From: Papilionanthe hookeriana x Papilionanthe teres
Taxonomy: Eukaryota; Streptophyta; Magnoliopsida; Asparagales; Orchidaceae
Reading direction: 5' to 3'
Assembly (NCBI GenBank): GCA_022702705.1
Contig: CM040433.1
Coordinates: 22,660,167-22,724,166, forward strand
Length of the DNA stretch: 64,000 nucleotides
The position numbers and the translations under genes are program-made. Shown here in pieces: positions 44,397 through 56,724 of this stretch; positions within the stretch are counted from its first letter, which is position 1; each line of letters starts with the position of its first letter. The notes beneath the pieces are model-generated. The model was not told the DNA's origin. It did no database searches and worked only from the letters and a program-made list of their open reading frames with translations.

Positions 44397-44720
44397 CGTG
44401 CCTAGGCGCCGGGATTTGGCTCCTAGGCGCCGGGATCTGGCGCCTAGGCGCCGGGATCTGGCGACTAGGCACCAGACTCCGTGACCAGGTCGTTCGCACC
44501 TCTTCACTTTGAGTCGCACCTCTTCGTGATCCTGACCATTTCCTTGTGTCCAAATACATTGTATCACATGTCCTATATATTAGGAGTAACTTTCAGTCTT
44601 CTAGAAGCTCTAATAACCGCTTAACACTGTCAAAATAACTGCCCAAAGTCATCAAAAAAAAACATAACATCGTCTATATCTAACTGGCGCTTAGGCGCCG
44701 GACTCTGGCACCTAGGCGCT
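44397..44720. repeat. Palindrome arrays in the 3' LTR of element E
   Basis: Four units at about 44397, 44418, 44439 and 44460, and two at 44686 and 44707, all 21 bases apart. The best unit is GGCGCCTAGGCGCC at 44439. Confidence 0.92.
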
Positions 44721-44906
44721 AGGCTAATAATTCCAAAAATTGCTTCATAATCTCCATTTTTGCTCCTTTTTGCTCTTTTTTTCCTTCTTGGGCTCTTTTT
44801 AGTCATCTACATCAAAAAACATGAAAATACCTTTCATTAAAGCATAATATCCTTAAGAATAGAATCATAAATAAGGCATAAAAATGATTATTTTTTAAGT
44901 GGATCA

Positions 44907-44944
44907 AATTCCCCCAAACTTAAACGTTACTTGTCCTCAAGTAA
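44907..44944 (-). promoter_or_regulatory. PPT and conserved hairpin of element E
   Basis: Minus strand: TTACTTGAGGACAAGTAA (44944-44927), then AAGTTTGGGGGAATTT (44922-44907) next to the 3' LTR. Confidence 0.85.
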
Positions 44945-46211
44945 CCCTTTTAATTACATAAAATAAATAATATTTGGAATGAACTTAAAATATTTAAGAT
45001 TCCTTATAGTTTTTGGTTTTATAAATACTTTAACAAATCATTAACCAAATTTCACTAATTAAGTTTAATTTTAAGAATTAAAGAACATTTAACTACCAAA
45101 TCATAAGACTTCCAATTTTTCATTTTTTTCAAGAATAATTGTAGTTTATCATATCAAGGTCACATAGAATATTTACAAGAAAAAAATTTTCATGAAATAT
45201 GTTTCTAGTAAAAATATATGTACATAGAAATTAAGTTAAAAATGTAATCAGTTTTCTTACTATAAAATAATTCAAGTGAAGCCAATTTTTGATTAGGCAT
45301 TTCCTCAAGCTTCTCCTAACCATTTTTTTTGTAAGTGAGGATTACTATTTTTGGATAGCGTGTTAATGATTTTGAACTTCACTATTCTTAACTTATTTTC
45401 AAAAACTTATACATCTTTACTTAATAATTATGACATTAATATTTTTCCAAACTTATTTCAATCTTTTCTTTTTCAAGCAATAATATTGATTCCTTAGTAT
45501 TTTAAAAATACAATTCTCTTTACTATAAATAGAAAAATTTTCATCTTATTATTCTTTATGCTAAATAATTCTATTGTTAAAATCAACCAAAATTTTTGAA
45601 ATTTTAGTTAAGTTTACTAAATTATTTATAAATTCAAAAATTTTGGTATTCTTAAATAGATTTTTCATTCCTTATATTATGTTAATAGATTTTTAAAGAA
45701 AATAGTAGTTCTTTAAGGACAAATAATATTTAAATTTGATAAATATTTTTCCTCCCCCAAACTTCAGCTTTAGAATAAATATGAATTATGAAATTTTCTA
45801 AAGCATGAGAAAAAGAAATAAACATGAATTAATCTAAGTATAACAATGATGTAGTAAGGAAAAATTATACTCTACTTCTACACATGCTTCAATATGAATA
45901 TAACAGAAATGATTAAACATATATAGAAAAGTTTTGCAGAGCAGGAGTTAATTTCTAAAAATTTTTCTTTCTTTCCTTTTTTTAATATTTTTGAACATGC
46001 AAATTATTAACTATTCATGAACACTAAACAGTAGGCTGAAATAGAAATATACTTATATAAAAATTCATTCACATCTAAGTCTTAAACACACATCAGATAA
46101 TCTGAAAACAGTTTTAACATAAAAAGTTCACAAATAACATCAATAAATAACATCACAAAAAAATAATACTCTAAAAACAGAATCAACAATCTCTAAAGAT
46201 AAATCAAGCTA
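44945..46211 (-). other. 3' noncoding region of element E
   Basis: AT-rich, no supported coding. It contains the conserved two-part block at 45269-45382 (minus strand), here with a very short middle. Confidence 0.68.
45269..45382 (-). promoter_or_regulatory. Conserved two-part block upstream of the PPT (element E)
   Basis: On the minus strand CTATCCAAAAATAGTAATCC, a short spacer, then GAGAAGCTTGAGGAAATGCC and AAAAATTGGCTTCACTTG. Confidence 0.6.
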
Positions 46212-47371
46212 CTAATCACTATCTGTAGCTTCATCATCATCATCACCAAAAGAGAACTCCATATCCTTAGGATCAACATAGGATGAAAATCTGGGAAAAG
46301 TAGGGAACTGAACATCATGCTCACCCTTTAGAAATCTCACTAAAGACTTTGAATATTCAACATCATAATCACTCTTTGTGTATACTCAGAAAGATGATCA
46401 ATCTTCTTGTCTAAGGTATCAACTCTGCAGTGAGTTAAGAATAACTCATGTTGCTGCTCTATGAACTGATCATGCATGGTTTCCTAAAATGTAGATGATG
46501 GCTCAGAGCGAAGTAGATGGTCTAGAAGTAGAAGCTCTACTCGAAGTAGGTAATGAACCAACGAGTGCAAGTAGAACTCTTACCTCACAACTGATCATAA
46601 ATGCCGACGCTCTCTCTTCCTATAAGCTTCGTCGACTTAAGCTTTTCCTCATAAAGCTCAGCGAACTACTCCAAAGACTTTCGACAAAGAGAATAGATCA
46701 AGTGATGGAAAACCAAGTCCAATAGATGTGCTAGAATGAGTAGTAGCCTCTACAGAATCATAAATAATGCTCCCTACATCAATAGACTTCTTCTCTTGAA
46801 TGCAGTAGTTTAGAATAGCTCTATCTTTGGTAACTTCACTCAGATGATTAGATGGAAGGGGACGAGCAGAAATAAAGTAATGTCATGTCTTGGAAACACC
46901 ATTAATCTTAGAAGATGAAAAATTTACCCTTTTTCCATTACGAGTCTTCCAGGCTCCAGTACTATCAGTCAGGTAGGCAATGATCATGTCCAAATCTTCC
47001 TCATATGGAGATAAACCTGAGTAAATACACTCAATATTTGGCGGAAGACCATAGAAAATGTTGATACGTTCAGGAGTGAATCCTACTCCAACTCCTCGAA
47101 CGAAAATCTCGTATTCCTCTGCATCCACGAAATTAGCATAAAACTCTCTAACCACCGGGATAACGGCAACAACAATGAAATAACAAAATCGTTGTCAGTT
47201 AAGTGCAATGATTGTCTCCTCAATTCTTCCTCCAGGATTATAGAAACTTTGCTCTGAGATAAACTTTCGAGTTGTAGAAAAATCATTATATCGGAAGTGT
47301 GCAGCAGTAGTGACGAACTTGCTACGATCAAAGTTTTCTCGTTCCTTTTCTCGCTTAGATTTGGGTGCCAT
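46212..47371 (-). pseudogene. Element E env-region ORF, broken
   Basis: Collinear with A's 29611-30771 ORF from the ATG at 47371 (MAPKSKREKERENFDRSKF) to a TAG at 46212-46214 after an acidic end. Conserved pieces include IPVVREFYANFVDAEE, GVGFTPERINIFYGLPP and NYCIQEKKSIDVGS. Two Trp codons of the A protein are TGA stops here (near 47196 and 46886), and frameshifts follow in the linker near 46740-46380. The two TGG-to-TGA changes fit C-to-T deamination on the other strand. Confidence 0.78.
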
Positions 47372-48133
47372 CTAAAAGTGAAAGAAAAACGTGAAATAAA
47401 TTCAATGGATCTAGAAAAATAAACTAATTTAAGCTTTTCAAACTTGAAATAGCTTAAACACCCATGAATTTGATCATTAAAAATCAAAAATTTTCTCAAA
47501 ATTTTGGTTTTTCTTGATGAGAGCAAAATCCATGGTAAAAATAAAAAATAATGAGTTTAGAATGTAGATCTGACCTCGAGATGAAGAAATCAGGTGATTT
47601 CAAGCCCAAAAATTTGCAAATCTGGCTCTAAATGGGATCTCTAGGTGATATTTTCACAAAAATACTGTGGAGAAGGAAGCTTAGGCGTCAAAAATGGTGT
47701 GGGGGGTTTAATAAGATGAGTTTTCGGGTTCAGGCCGAACCAGGGCCTAGGCGCCAAATTCTGGCGCCTAGACGCCAGACTCACCTTTCCCAAAAATTCA
47801 ATTTAAATTAAATATTTTCCACCAAATCTTATCAAATTCGACTCCTAATTACTCTTAAGAGAGTATTAATCCATTTTATAACCTCCAAATATTTTCACAA
47901 TCAATTTAAAATAAAAGCATAGATCCACATAAATGTATCCAAATTCTTCAATTCAAAATCCTAATATCCATTCCAAATTCAACATTCTTCAGTACAAGAC
48001 TTGTATCAAGGTTCATCATTTTATAAATAACACAATCAACAACATATTAAAAGCAAACATTCAAATCCAACAACACACATTGAACAATTTAAGCAAATAC
48101 ACACATTAGATATTCAACACACTAAAACAAGAC
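47372..48133 (-). other. Spacer between the env-region ORFs of element E
   Basis: Noncoding, with a palindrome array at 47742-47776 (two units, 21 bases apart). Confidence 0.65.
47742..47776. repeat. Palindrome array (2 units) in element E
   Basis: AGGGCCTAGGCGCC at 47742 and GGCGCCTAGACGCC at 47763: the same position and spacing as A's 29210-29244 array. Confidence 0.85.
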
Positions 48134-48535
48134 TCAATCACACCTAAAAAATACATAGAATCTATTCAACACTGATATTCGATTTCCATCTCTTTTACAA
48201 TGAAGTTCGCTGGGACTGAAGGGATAGAACACCAACGCCCTTGGAAATTCCAAAGCTATTTTTTCATCAATCCATTTGTTCTTCGCGTACATTTCTACTT
48301 GAGCATCTTGATAGGCAGCCATGTGATCAGATTGAAGTTTGGTTTGCCATTCCAAGTGTTCGTATTGGTGGTACATCTCATGGAGACGATTACCAATACT
48401 TTGAAGTTATGCTTAAATCTTATCCATTCGATTAAACATTTTCTCCAAACTAACAACAATAAAACCATTAAAATAAGACTGAGGATCTTTAGGAGATTTG
48501 TCTCTTACCTCATTTCCATGATTTCCTCTATCCAT
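48134..48535 (-). pseudogene. Element E small coiled-coil ORF, broken
   Basis: Counterpart of A's 28464 ORF. It begins MDRGNHGNEVRDKSPKDPQS at 48535, has two stops near 48415, then continues GNRLHEMYHQYEHLEWQTKL and YAKNKWIDEKIALEFPRALV, running on to a stop at 48134. Strong residue identity with A's ORF shows this small protein was kept as a unit in the family. Confidence 0.75.
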
Positions 48536-48942
48536 GGCCTCCAAATCCTTCCTAACTCCTCCAAAATGAATTGCTCTGGTCGAAATTAGTGTTTTTGTGG
48601 GATTGGGGACGAAAAATAGGCTATAAATAAAGAGATTTCATGTAAAACTGAAGAAATTCGATTTTTCCACGATCTATAACCACGGCGCTTAGGCTCCAGA
48701 ATTTGGCTCCTAGGTGCCGGATTCATCGATATGCCAGTTATTCTAGCGCTTAGGCGCCAACTTTTGGTGCCTAGGCACCGGAACCTCGATCGACTCTGAT
48801 TCTCCTATCGTCAAATTTTTCAAAGTTTTGGTTGTAAAAATAGGTCTAATAACCAGTATGATCAACACACAAAAACAATTATGAAAAATTCAAATCACAA
48901 AAAATCACAAACGAAGGTTAACTTGATCTCCTTTTTACTCAC
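48536..48942 (-). other. Spacer upstream of the small ORF of element E
   Basis: Noncoding. It holds four palindrome units at 48685-48779 and ends at the giant element's target site CTCAC (48938-48942). Confidence 0.65.
48685..48779. repeat. Palindrome array (4 units) in element E
   Basis: Units at 48685, 48706, 48745 and 48766. The last is GGTGCCTAGGCACC, in which two changes on opposite arms leave a perfect palindrome. The layout (two pairs of 21) matches A's 28218-28312 array. Confidence 0.92.
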
Positions 48943-51069
48943 TGTCGGCATATTTTAGGTTGTATTGTATTTTAAAAGGGGGGTCGCCTAACAGAAGTTG
49001 TCGGCGAATTTAAATTTTAAATTTGATTTAAATATATATATAATTTAGAAAGTAGTATTTGGCTTTGAAAATAATTTTTAAATTCGAAAGTTTTAAGATA
49101 TGAGATTAAACCGATCTCACATCCCAAATAGTTTATATAAACGAGCACCGCACCACAAACCGTGTATCTATCCCTAAGGATAGTACACATCGCTCGATGG
49201 TGGGGCTCGATCAAATAAACTAGAAGTTTTGTGACATCCGTTTGGTCCGCGAACCAATTTTATAAGCCGACAAATTCCCCGCTTAATATGAAAGTATCAA
49301 ACAGGGTTTATATTACTCAGGTTCTTTAAAATTCCCTATAAGGGCAAGCCCCTATAGTTAATTACATCTTAAGTGACGGGAATCACCTAAGAAAACTCTC
49401 GATAATAATCAATAATTCCGCTTTCAAGAATTTCAAAGTTTAAGGTTTTCAAAGATTGAATTTTGGAATTTCAATAGGGAATGGATCAAATTTTGGAACA
49501 TTTTGTTTTGTGAATCCAAAGGAAGAAAGGTAGGAGAAATCACTGATTCGAAGTGAACTTCGGTAATTTCCCGACTATCCTATCGTTTGGCTTGAGTTTA
49601 GGAAAGTTCTAATGTTTATTTAGTGTTTCAATCTTGCCAATTTTAATTAATTAGGGCTTATATTTGTATGATAAAATCAAACAAATAGCCTAGAAGATGT
49701 GAGGGTTTATTGTCGTATCGAACGACTACCTCGGAATCCTAAGACCGGTTAGGGCTTAATTTGCAATGCAAATGCCTAACGAAGAGGTTGAGGATTTATG
49801 TTGCACTAGTGCAAGCTACCTCGAAGTCCTATGGCTTTGTTGTTTAATTCTAAGAAGGTTTTGCTGAAGTAGGTTCAAGTTTTGCTGACGACGATGGCCG
49901 TGTTGCCCACCATGCTCCAAGCTCCTTGTTGTTGCAGAGGTTTAGTTTTAGAAATCATAAATCTGGGGATGAGAAAAGTGTTTTGGTTTAGAGAAGTCTT
50001 AATTTTCCAAGTGTTCTGGTATTTTGATTAAAACAAATCTTAAAGTTGATTATAACGACACCGGTTAAGATCCCACAGTTCCATCCTTCAGGCATCATTA
50101 TTTTATCGGATTCACTTAGTCCAGTATGAATTTGCTAAACTCAACCGAATGAGTTCCACACTTTCATTTAGACCGTGGGAAATCCCGTTAGCAACACGTA
50201 GGTTACATCATCCGAGGTATTCCCGATCATCCAACATGACGTTTTAATTTAGTTGTAATTGTAGTTTTGTGTTCGTTTGCGATTAAATTTTGAGTTGTTT
50301 TATATTTTGAAATGTTGTGGCGGTGAATTTTATCTTGCAATGACTTTTAACTTAATTTGGTTTCAGCTTTAGGGACTATCCTAAAGGTGTGGGTTTTCAT
50401 GCAACCGTTGTTTTATCATGCAAGAAAAATAAAGTGCATTCGCAAGAAAGTAAATCGCAGGAAATTAAATCGCAAGAGAGCAAATTGCAATAAAAAAATA
50501 AAAGCGTACTCGGAGGGTCTTCCCGTCATCCCAAGCCGCACTTAAAACACAATTAGAATATTTAAGCAAGTTCCTAGGTAAAGCTAAGGGAAGGGTTATG
50601 GTTTTCTACCAAATTCCTAATCCTATAGCTAGTCAATTCCTATGATGTCTGAGTTCTTTGTGTTTTTTGCTTTGAGGACGATTTTCTTCATCAAAAGGAC
50701 AATTAAGTCCAATTGTTCTTATAAATATCCTATCATATCGAGGAAGTGCTTAAGAAGAATCTTAAACATCTTTTCAATATTTTCGGGATTGTTTTAAGTC
50801 CAAATGAATTTAATTATATAAATGAATCGATCGTCCGAGGTTTTCAAGTCTTGTTAACTTGCTCAGTGAACTAGGACATTTGAATATCCTATGAGTGAGG
50901 TAACACTTCATTTGATGTTCCATTTAGGAGTTATAATAATCAAAGCTTTCAAGGGTAAATTAGTATTCAAATGATTTGATTTAAATTAAAGGGTTTAAAT
51001 TTGGAATAAGTGTTCAAGTTGCTTTACATTTATTTTGAATTCTTTATGTCTTAGGTGATGTTATATTTA

Positions 51070-51350
51070 ATTCAACTTAATTTAATTGAGTTTTAATTTA
51101 GTTTAACATAGTTCAATTTAATTTGATTTGGTGTTTAATTAATTTGATTTGATTTGATTTAATTTAATTTAATTATTTAATTTAATTTAATTTAATTTAA
51201 TTGTTTAATTTAATTATTTAATTTAATTTAATTTAATTATTTAATTTAGTTTAATTTAATTTAATTTGTTTTAATTTAATGTAATTTAATTATTAAATTT
51301 AATTTAATTTTAATTTAATTTATCTTTAATTTACTTTATTTTTAATTTTA
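51070..51350. repeat. TTTAA-type low-complexity tract in giant element copy 2
   Basis: Imperfect TTTAA/TTAAT words, about 100 bases shorter than in copy 1. Confidence 0.8.
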
Positions 51351-53137
51351 ATTGAAATTTCAAAAGAGTTTAATAATTTAATTAAGTCTTTTAATATTTT
51401 AAATTTGAGTTATCATTTTAATTAAAAATTGAGTATTGATGATATAATTAGTTTAGGGATTTTTTAAATTAAAGAATAAATCTCTTCCTAATAAATATCC
51501 CTATTTTAATAATTCCAATTTATTATTCCTCCAAATTTAATCTATTATTTAATTAAAGTTTAATCATTTTAAAATTATTTAATGGGTTTCTACCCTTTAA
51601 TTATTTAAATTTCAATCATCCAAATCAGATTAAGATCAAATATTTTACTTGTTGATTTTTTATTAAACCTAAAGTTTTAATTAAGGGTTAAAAGTTTAAT
51701 TACCATTTTACCCTTTAAGCTTAATAATTTCATAACTCACTAAATTGAACCCAAATGAACTTGAAATTTTTATGTGACTTCACTCATATGTCAATAAAGA
51801 CATGAGAGGAGAAAATGTGATTTTTCTGTATTTAATTTATTTATATAATTATTTTTGGTGGAAAATAGAGATTTTCAAGGAAAATTTAATAACATGACCA
51901 AGGGAAAGTTTCTGTCCTTAAGAAACTTAGGGGACATTCCTAATGACCAGAGAAGCACTTGGACCAATTTTGGTGATTTTTTGAATTATATTATTTTTAT
52001 TATAATTATTTTAAGTTTTGGAGTGTTAATTAATTTAAAAATAAAATAAATGTTGAAAAATGGGTTTTATATTTTTCAAAAATCTCTCTGATATCAAGGA
52101 AACCAGAGAAACAAATTTTGCAATTTTCTGATTTTTCTATGATTTATTATAATTATTTTAGTGAAAATGCTAGAAAATACATTTTTTTAATTTTAAAATT
52201 ACCCTAGGTTTTAAAATTCAATATCTCACTAAATAGACCTAGGAAAAATGTGGGATTTATTCCTAAGTGATTAAAATTCAAAATGTGACATTTTGGTGAA
52301 TTTTATTATTTTTGTGATTTTTATTATTTTTTAATTATTAAAAATATTAAAATATTATTAAAAATCAACTTTTTTAGAAAATTGAAATTTTAATTTTCTT
52401 AGGTTCCCCTGATATCAGAGAGGCTCCAAAACCAATTTGATAGATTTTTAAAAAGTATTTTAAAAGTTATGAATTTTTAAAGTTCAAAATGGCTAAGTGA
52501 CTTAATCAACCCAATTAGTGGGGTTAGCCAAGTCCAATTGACCTCAAATTTTTATGGTGGGTTCCTCTGATCCTAAAGGTCAGTGGAGAATTGATTTCAA
52601 GTCAATTTGATGCCTGGTTAACTCTAATTAATTAAAGACCTATTTTGGGTGTTTAAGCCAATTAGTGGTTGTTTTAAATGAACTAAGTCAAAACCTATTT
52701 TTCCTAGGGTTCTCTGGTAATAAGGAACATCACCAAATTTTCCTAGAATTTATTTCACAACATGTTATTTACTGGAATTAAAATACTCAAAACAGTGACC
52801 TGAACTTGAAAAATCAAGAACTCTTCATAGGATGGCCTCCGACTTTGGAAAATTCAGGAATGTTCCCAAATTCAGAGGCTTCAAAGCCCTATGGTCTCAT
52901 GCCATGGTGAATTGTATGCATGCATGGAGAATTAAAACAATGCAGAGAGTAAATAAATTATAAAAAATAAAATACTTGATGAAATTAAATGATTTCTTTT
53001 CCACATTATTCTCCTCTCGTTCACCGAGCAAGAGGGTATTTTTATTTTATTTTTGTGATTTTTCTACACAGTAGATATGAATTTTCGAAGTTTAGGGAAT
53101 TAAATAAATCGAAAATACCCTATTTTTCTATTTATCC

Positions 53138-53345
53138 ACGCGGCGCCGCCGCATCCTCGGCAGCCTCCGAAAGACCACGCGGCGCGCTCCCATTCGACGC
53201 CGCCACCCGAGTCGCCAGCCCCGGCCCCGCGGTTCTCGTACCGTCTCCCGGGTCCGACGCGATCCTGACCATCCGTGCGCGCGTGTATTGAATGGACGGC
53301 ATCCGTTCATCATCCCCAAGTGTTCTCACCCGAGAGCCGTCCACA
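53138..53345. other. GC- and CpG-rich island in giant element copy 2
   Basis: Counterpart of 37998-38210, still dense in CpG. The start CCACGCGGCGCC and the end CGAGAGCCGTCCACAC are the same in both copies, with a more diverged middle. Confidence 0.65.
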
Positions 53346-56151
53346 CTAAATCCCTAAGATCTCACTCGATTCTCAATGGATTTTTACGTTCTTATACTCT
53401 ATGGATTCGTCTTGAAGAGATGAACACATCTATACGGTTAACATGCATCGAAACTAAGGCATTTGAAATAGAGAATCTTCGAAGCTCGGGATGAAGAGTT
53501 AGCTCATACCTTGGTTCGTAGAAGTGTGGCTTCAATCCGAGAGTTGTTGCACCTTCAATCGGGTCCTAGCAAGCTCCGCGATGAAGTCTCCCGGTCCGGT
53601 GAATTGTCCGGATATGATTTCGACCAAGCCCGATCACAAAGCTCGGAGGTCGGAGCAACCGGGGTAGTCCGGAGATGGGGCTTTTGATGGTGGACACCTT
53701 CTCTTGGTCCGGTGAAGGTGTAGAGCCAATCAATTTGGGAATTGTCTCACCGTGGAGAAGTGTCCCGGTTTCGGGTGGAATTTCAACTCCGAAATCGAGC
53801 TTACAGAGGAGAAATGGCGGGGGGATTTCACTTGGGATCAAGTGCTCTAAGGATGGAGAAGGGTCCGGAACAATTTTGGCGCAGTTTTGGCAAGGTTTGT
53901 GCTTCTCCTCTTTCATGGCCGAGAGGGGTGGAGTTTAAATCAGAGAGGGCGGATGGCCTCTCGGGGGAGTTAGGGCTCGGGATCGAGCTGCTCGGTGAGG
54001 AGAAGATCGCCCATGGTAGCCACCGGGGATGGGGCACTCGATAAGTGAGAATTTCAATGTTGGCTCACATGCGAGCTCTCGGCCATGGTGTTTTCCGGCG
54101 GCCCGGTGGCCGGCCGGCCAGGCATGGGTCACCCTCAAGGTCGGGTGGGTCAGTGGCTGGAGGTTTGTGCAATCAATCGGCCATGGACATGTGTAAAGGC
54201 TTTGATCCAAAGTGGAATGGGGCATGGCTAGATTTGGACCTAAATGGGTCAACCCACCCATTTGGGCTAGGTGCACCACCCAAGGCCTGGTTTTGGCTGA
54301 GGGAAAGTGATTTGGCTCAAGCATAATCAGTAGGGTCAAGTCACCATCCAAGCACAATTAGGCTTAAGCATGGTTTAGTGGAATCATGGAAGTGGTTAAT
54401 CACCTTTAGGAATTAAGGAAAGAGCCTCCTCCTTTTGCCCAAAATGGCATGGTGACATGTAAAGAGGCTCTCATGGCTTGCCTATGGCTTGTGCATGGCT
54501 CCATGGCTCCATTTGGCTTGGGAAAAGGTTTGGTCAATTTCATAAAAAAGGATTTTAAGGATTTTGGATAATTTGGTGGAAATTTGGATGAAGCTTCATT
54601 TAGAATTATTTGATGATTGGTTTAGGACTTAGGGATGATTTTAATTGAAAATATGATGAGGGGAAATGTCATATGGGCTTTGGAAGAATTTTTGGGGCTT
54701 TGGATTTGGTGGAAGTGGGCTTTTAAAATGGCTTAAGGAATGGGCCCTTAAGTTTAAAAATGAATTTATGGATGGGAATTTTGTAAAGAGGTTGGGCCAA
54801 ATAATTGTTGGATTTAGCTCATGGATGTGTCATGAGTGATTTGAAACAAATTGGGGGTGATTTGGATTTGAATTAGGTTGAATTTGGGTTAGGTTTGGGT
54901 TTAGGTCAAAAATGGGCATTTTGACCTTGGATTGAGTTTGAGTGGGGTTTGGGTCTAAATTTTGGGCAAATCATGTTAGGGTTTTGTTTGTGGGAATGTT
55001 AAGGAAGATTTAGAAAAGATTTGAGGTTAATTGGAGTTGAATTGGGTGAGTTTGGGTTAAGTTTGGGTCATGGGTCCAAATCGGGCTTTAAGGCCAAAAG
55101 TGAGATTGGATCCAAATTTCAATCAAATTGGACTTGGATTTGGTCTAGATTGGTATTGGGAATGTTGAATTGAAGTTTAGAATTGAATTGGACCAGAATT
55201 TGGGTCAATTGGATAGGTTTGGTTTGACATCGGGTTCACTTTGGGTTAAAATGGGTGAAATTGGGGTTTTGACAAAAGTAGGGTAAATTGACAAAATTGG
55301 CCCATGGTGTAGTTGGACAAAATGAAATTGGGAATATTTAGGATTTTCTGGAATTTTCTGGGAATTTTCTGAATTTTTGGATTTTTAGGCCAAGAGGGGT
55401 ATTTTGGGTATTTGGAGGGTATTGGGAGGTTTTCTTGGAATTTTTGGTATTTTTGGGTATGGATGATCAATTTGAGTGATGTGGAGGTGTTTGGGATTGA
55501 TTTTGGAAAATTTTGGGTAATTTGGAAATTTTGCAAAAATTTGGGTAATTTCAAGGCTTTTGGGTAGGTTTAGTAGGTGTAGGGTCCCGGGGGTCAAAAA
55601 TTGAAAATTTGGGAAATTGAAGATTGGGTGAACCTAGGTGGAAAGAAATCATTTTGGTTGAGCCATGAAACCATTTCAAGCCCATATGAGCCATGAAAGG
55701 ACTCATTTGAGGCATTCATTATGTTGTTCCTAACCCTCTTACCAAGGGCTTAGGGGTTAAGGACCATCCATGTGAATCACCCACATGAGTCAGGAGGTTA
55801 AGTTGGGTATGGGTGTGGTTTTTTTTAGGAAGTGTGTGGAAATGTAGTGTGTAAGTGTAGTGTAAGTCAGCCCCTTTATCAGACCAGGCCACCCAGGGTA
55901 GTCCTAAGGCCAAAGAGTCCTATAGGAACTCATCCTTTAAACTTCCACATTTGATTTCAACCCTCTAGGTGATTAGGGGTCTATAATCAAATTTGTGGAG
56001 TTTGCGAGGAGTTTAGAAGTGGTTTGAATTTCTAAAAGGCGGGTCCCAATTCTAGTCCTCTAAGATAGTCAAAAGAAAAAAGCCTAAGGCTAGATCCTAA
56101 GCACTAAAAAGAAGAAGGGAAGACCTCATCAAAAATGAGGTCAACACTCAC

Positions 56152-56418
56152 ACATGTCCTAGAGTGGTTCAAGTCCAATTTCTATATACTTCAAGAAAAT
56201 GTTTAGCTTAAGACAATATAAACTTGTTAGCCTTCTATTTCCAGAAGTTATATACAAATTTAGTCAAAACCAAGGCATAACCTTACAGCGATAATTAAAC
56301 TTAAACTAATAAATATGGGTTGCCTCCCATAAAGCGCTTAGTTTAACGTCGTCAGCCCGACCTAATTAATTGAATTAATCGAGTAGACTCAATTCATAAG
56401 CCTCTTTGTAATTTAATT
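56152..56418 (-). other. Post-pol spacer of element E with conserved block
   Basis: Noncoding. The conserved post-pol block lies at 56315-56359 on the minus strand; the plus strand reads ATGGGTTGCCTCCCATAAAG, then CGCTTAGTTTAACG. Confidence 0.68.
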
Positions 56419-56706
56419 TCATTTTCCCATATATGGCTTCAGTCTTAATCCGTTAACTTTAAATACTTTTCTAGTTTTGGGATCTTTAATATCCACAGCT
56501 CCATAAGGGTATACTTTCTCAATTATAAACGGTCCCATCCATTTAGATTTTAATTTTCCAGGGAAAAGTTTTAAACGAGCATTAAATAATAATACTTCTT
56601 GTCCAGGCTCGAATATTTTCCTTGAAATCATTTTGTTATGTAATTTCTTCATTCCATCCTTATAAATTTTTGCATTTTCATAAGACTCATTTTTTATCTC
56701 TTCCAT
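56419..56706 (-). pseudogene. Element E integrase C-terminal GPY/F module
   Basis: Reads EPGQEVLLFNARLKLFPGKL, KSKWMGPFIIEKVY and VNGLRLKPYMGK, then a stop. A stop and frame change near 56715 separate it from the core. Confidence 0.8.
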
Positions 56707-56724
56707 TTCATTTAGTTGTAATAA

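Larger units (their letters stand above)
42957..44906 (-). repeat. 3' LTR of element E
   Basis: Pairs with 60714-62568. The left end is TCATGCGATG where the other LTR has TGATGCGATG, so the terminal TG carries a base change; the right end is GTGGATCA. It has a long (TA)n run (43257-43310), a TATA box (44305-44314, minus) and palindrome arrays with four and two units. Confidence 0.9.
48943..56146. mobile_element. Giant TG...CA element, copy 2 (7.2 kb)
   Basis: Starts TGTCGGCATATT, ends GAGGTCAACA, flanked by CTCAC (48938-48942 and 56147-56151). It is collinear with copy 1 throughout, including the TTTAA tract, CpG-rich island and G/T-rich stretch, with modest divergence by eye. No PBS, PPT, terminal duplication or retroviral domain was found. 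Confidence 0.78.

Noticed and set aside
47083..47526. 147-codon minus-strand frame overlapping the E env-region ORF
   Set aside because: It is a different phase from the conserved domain; the real frame (start 47371) aligns with A's protein and this one does not.
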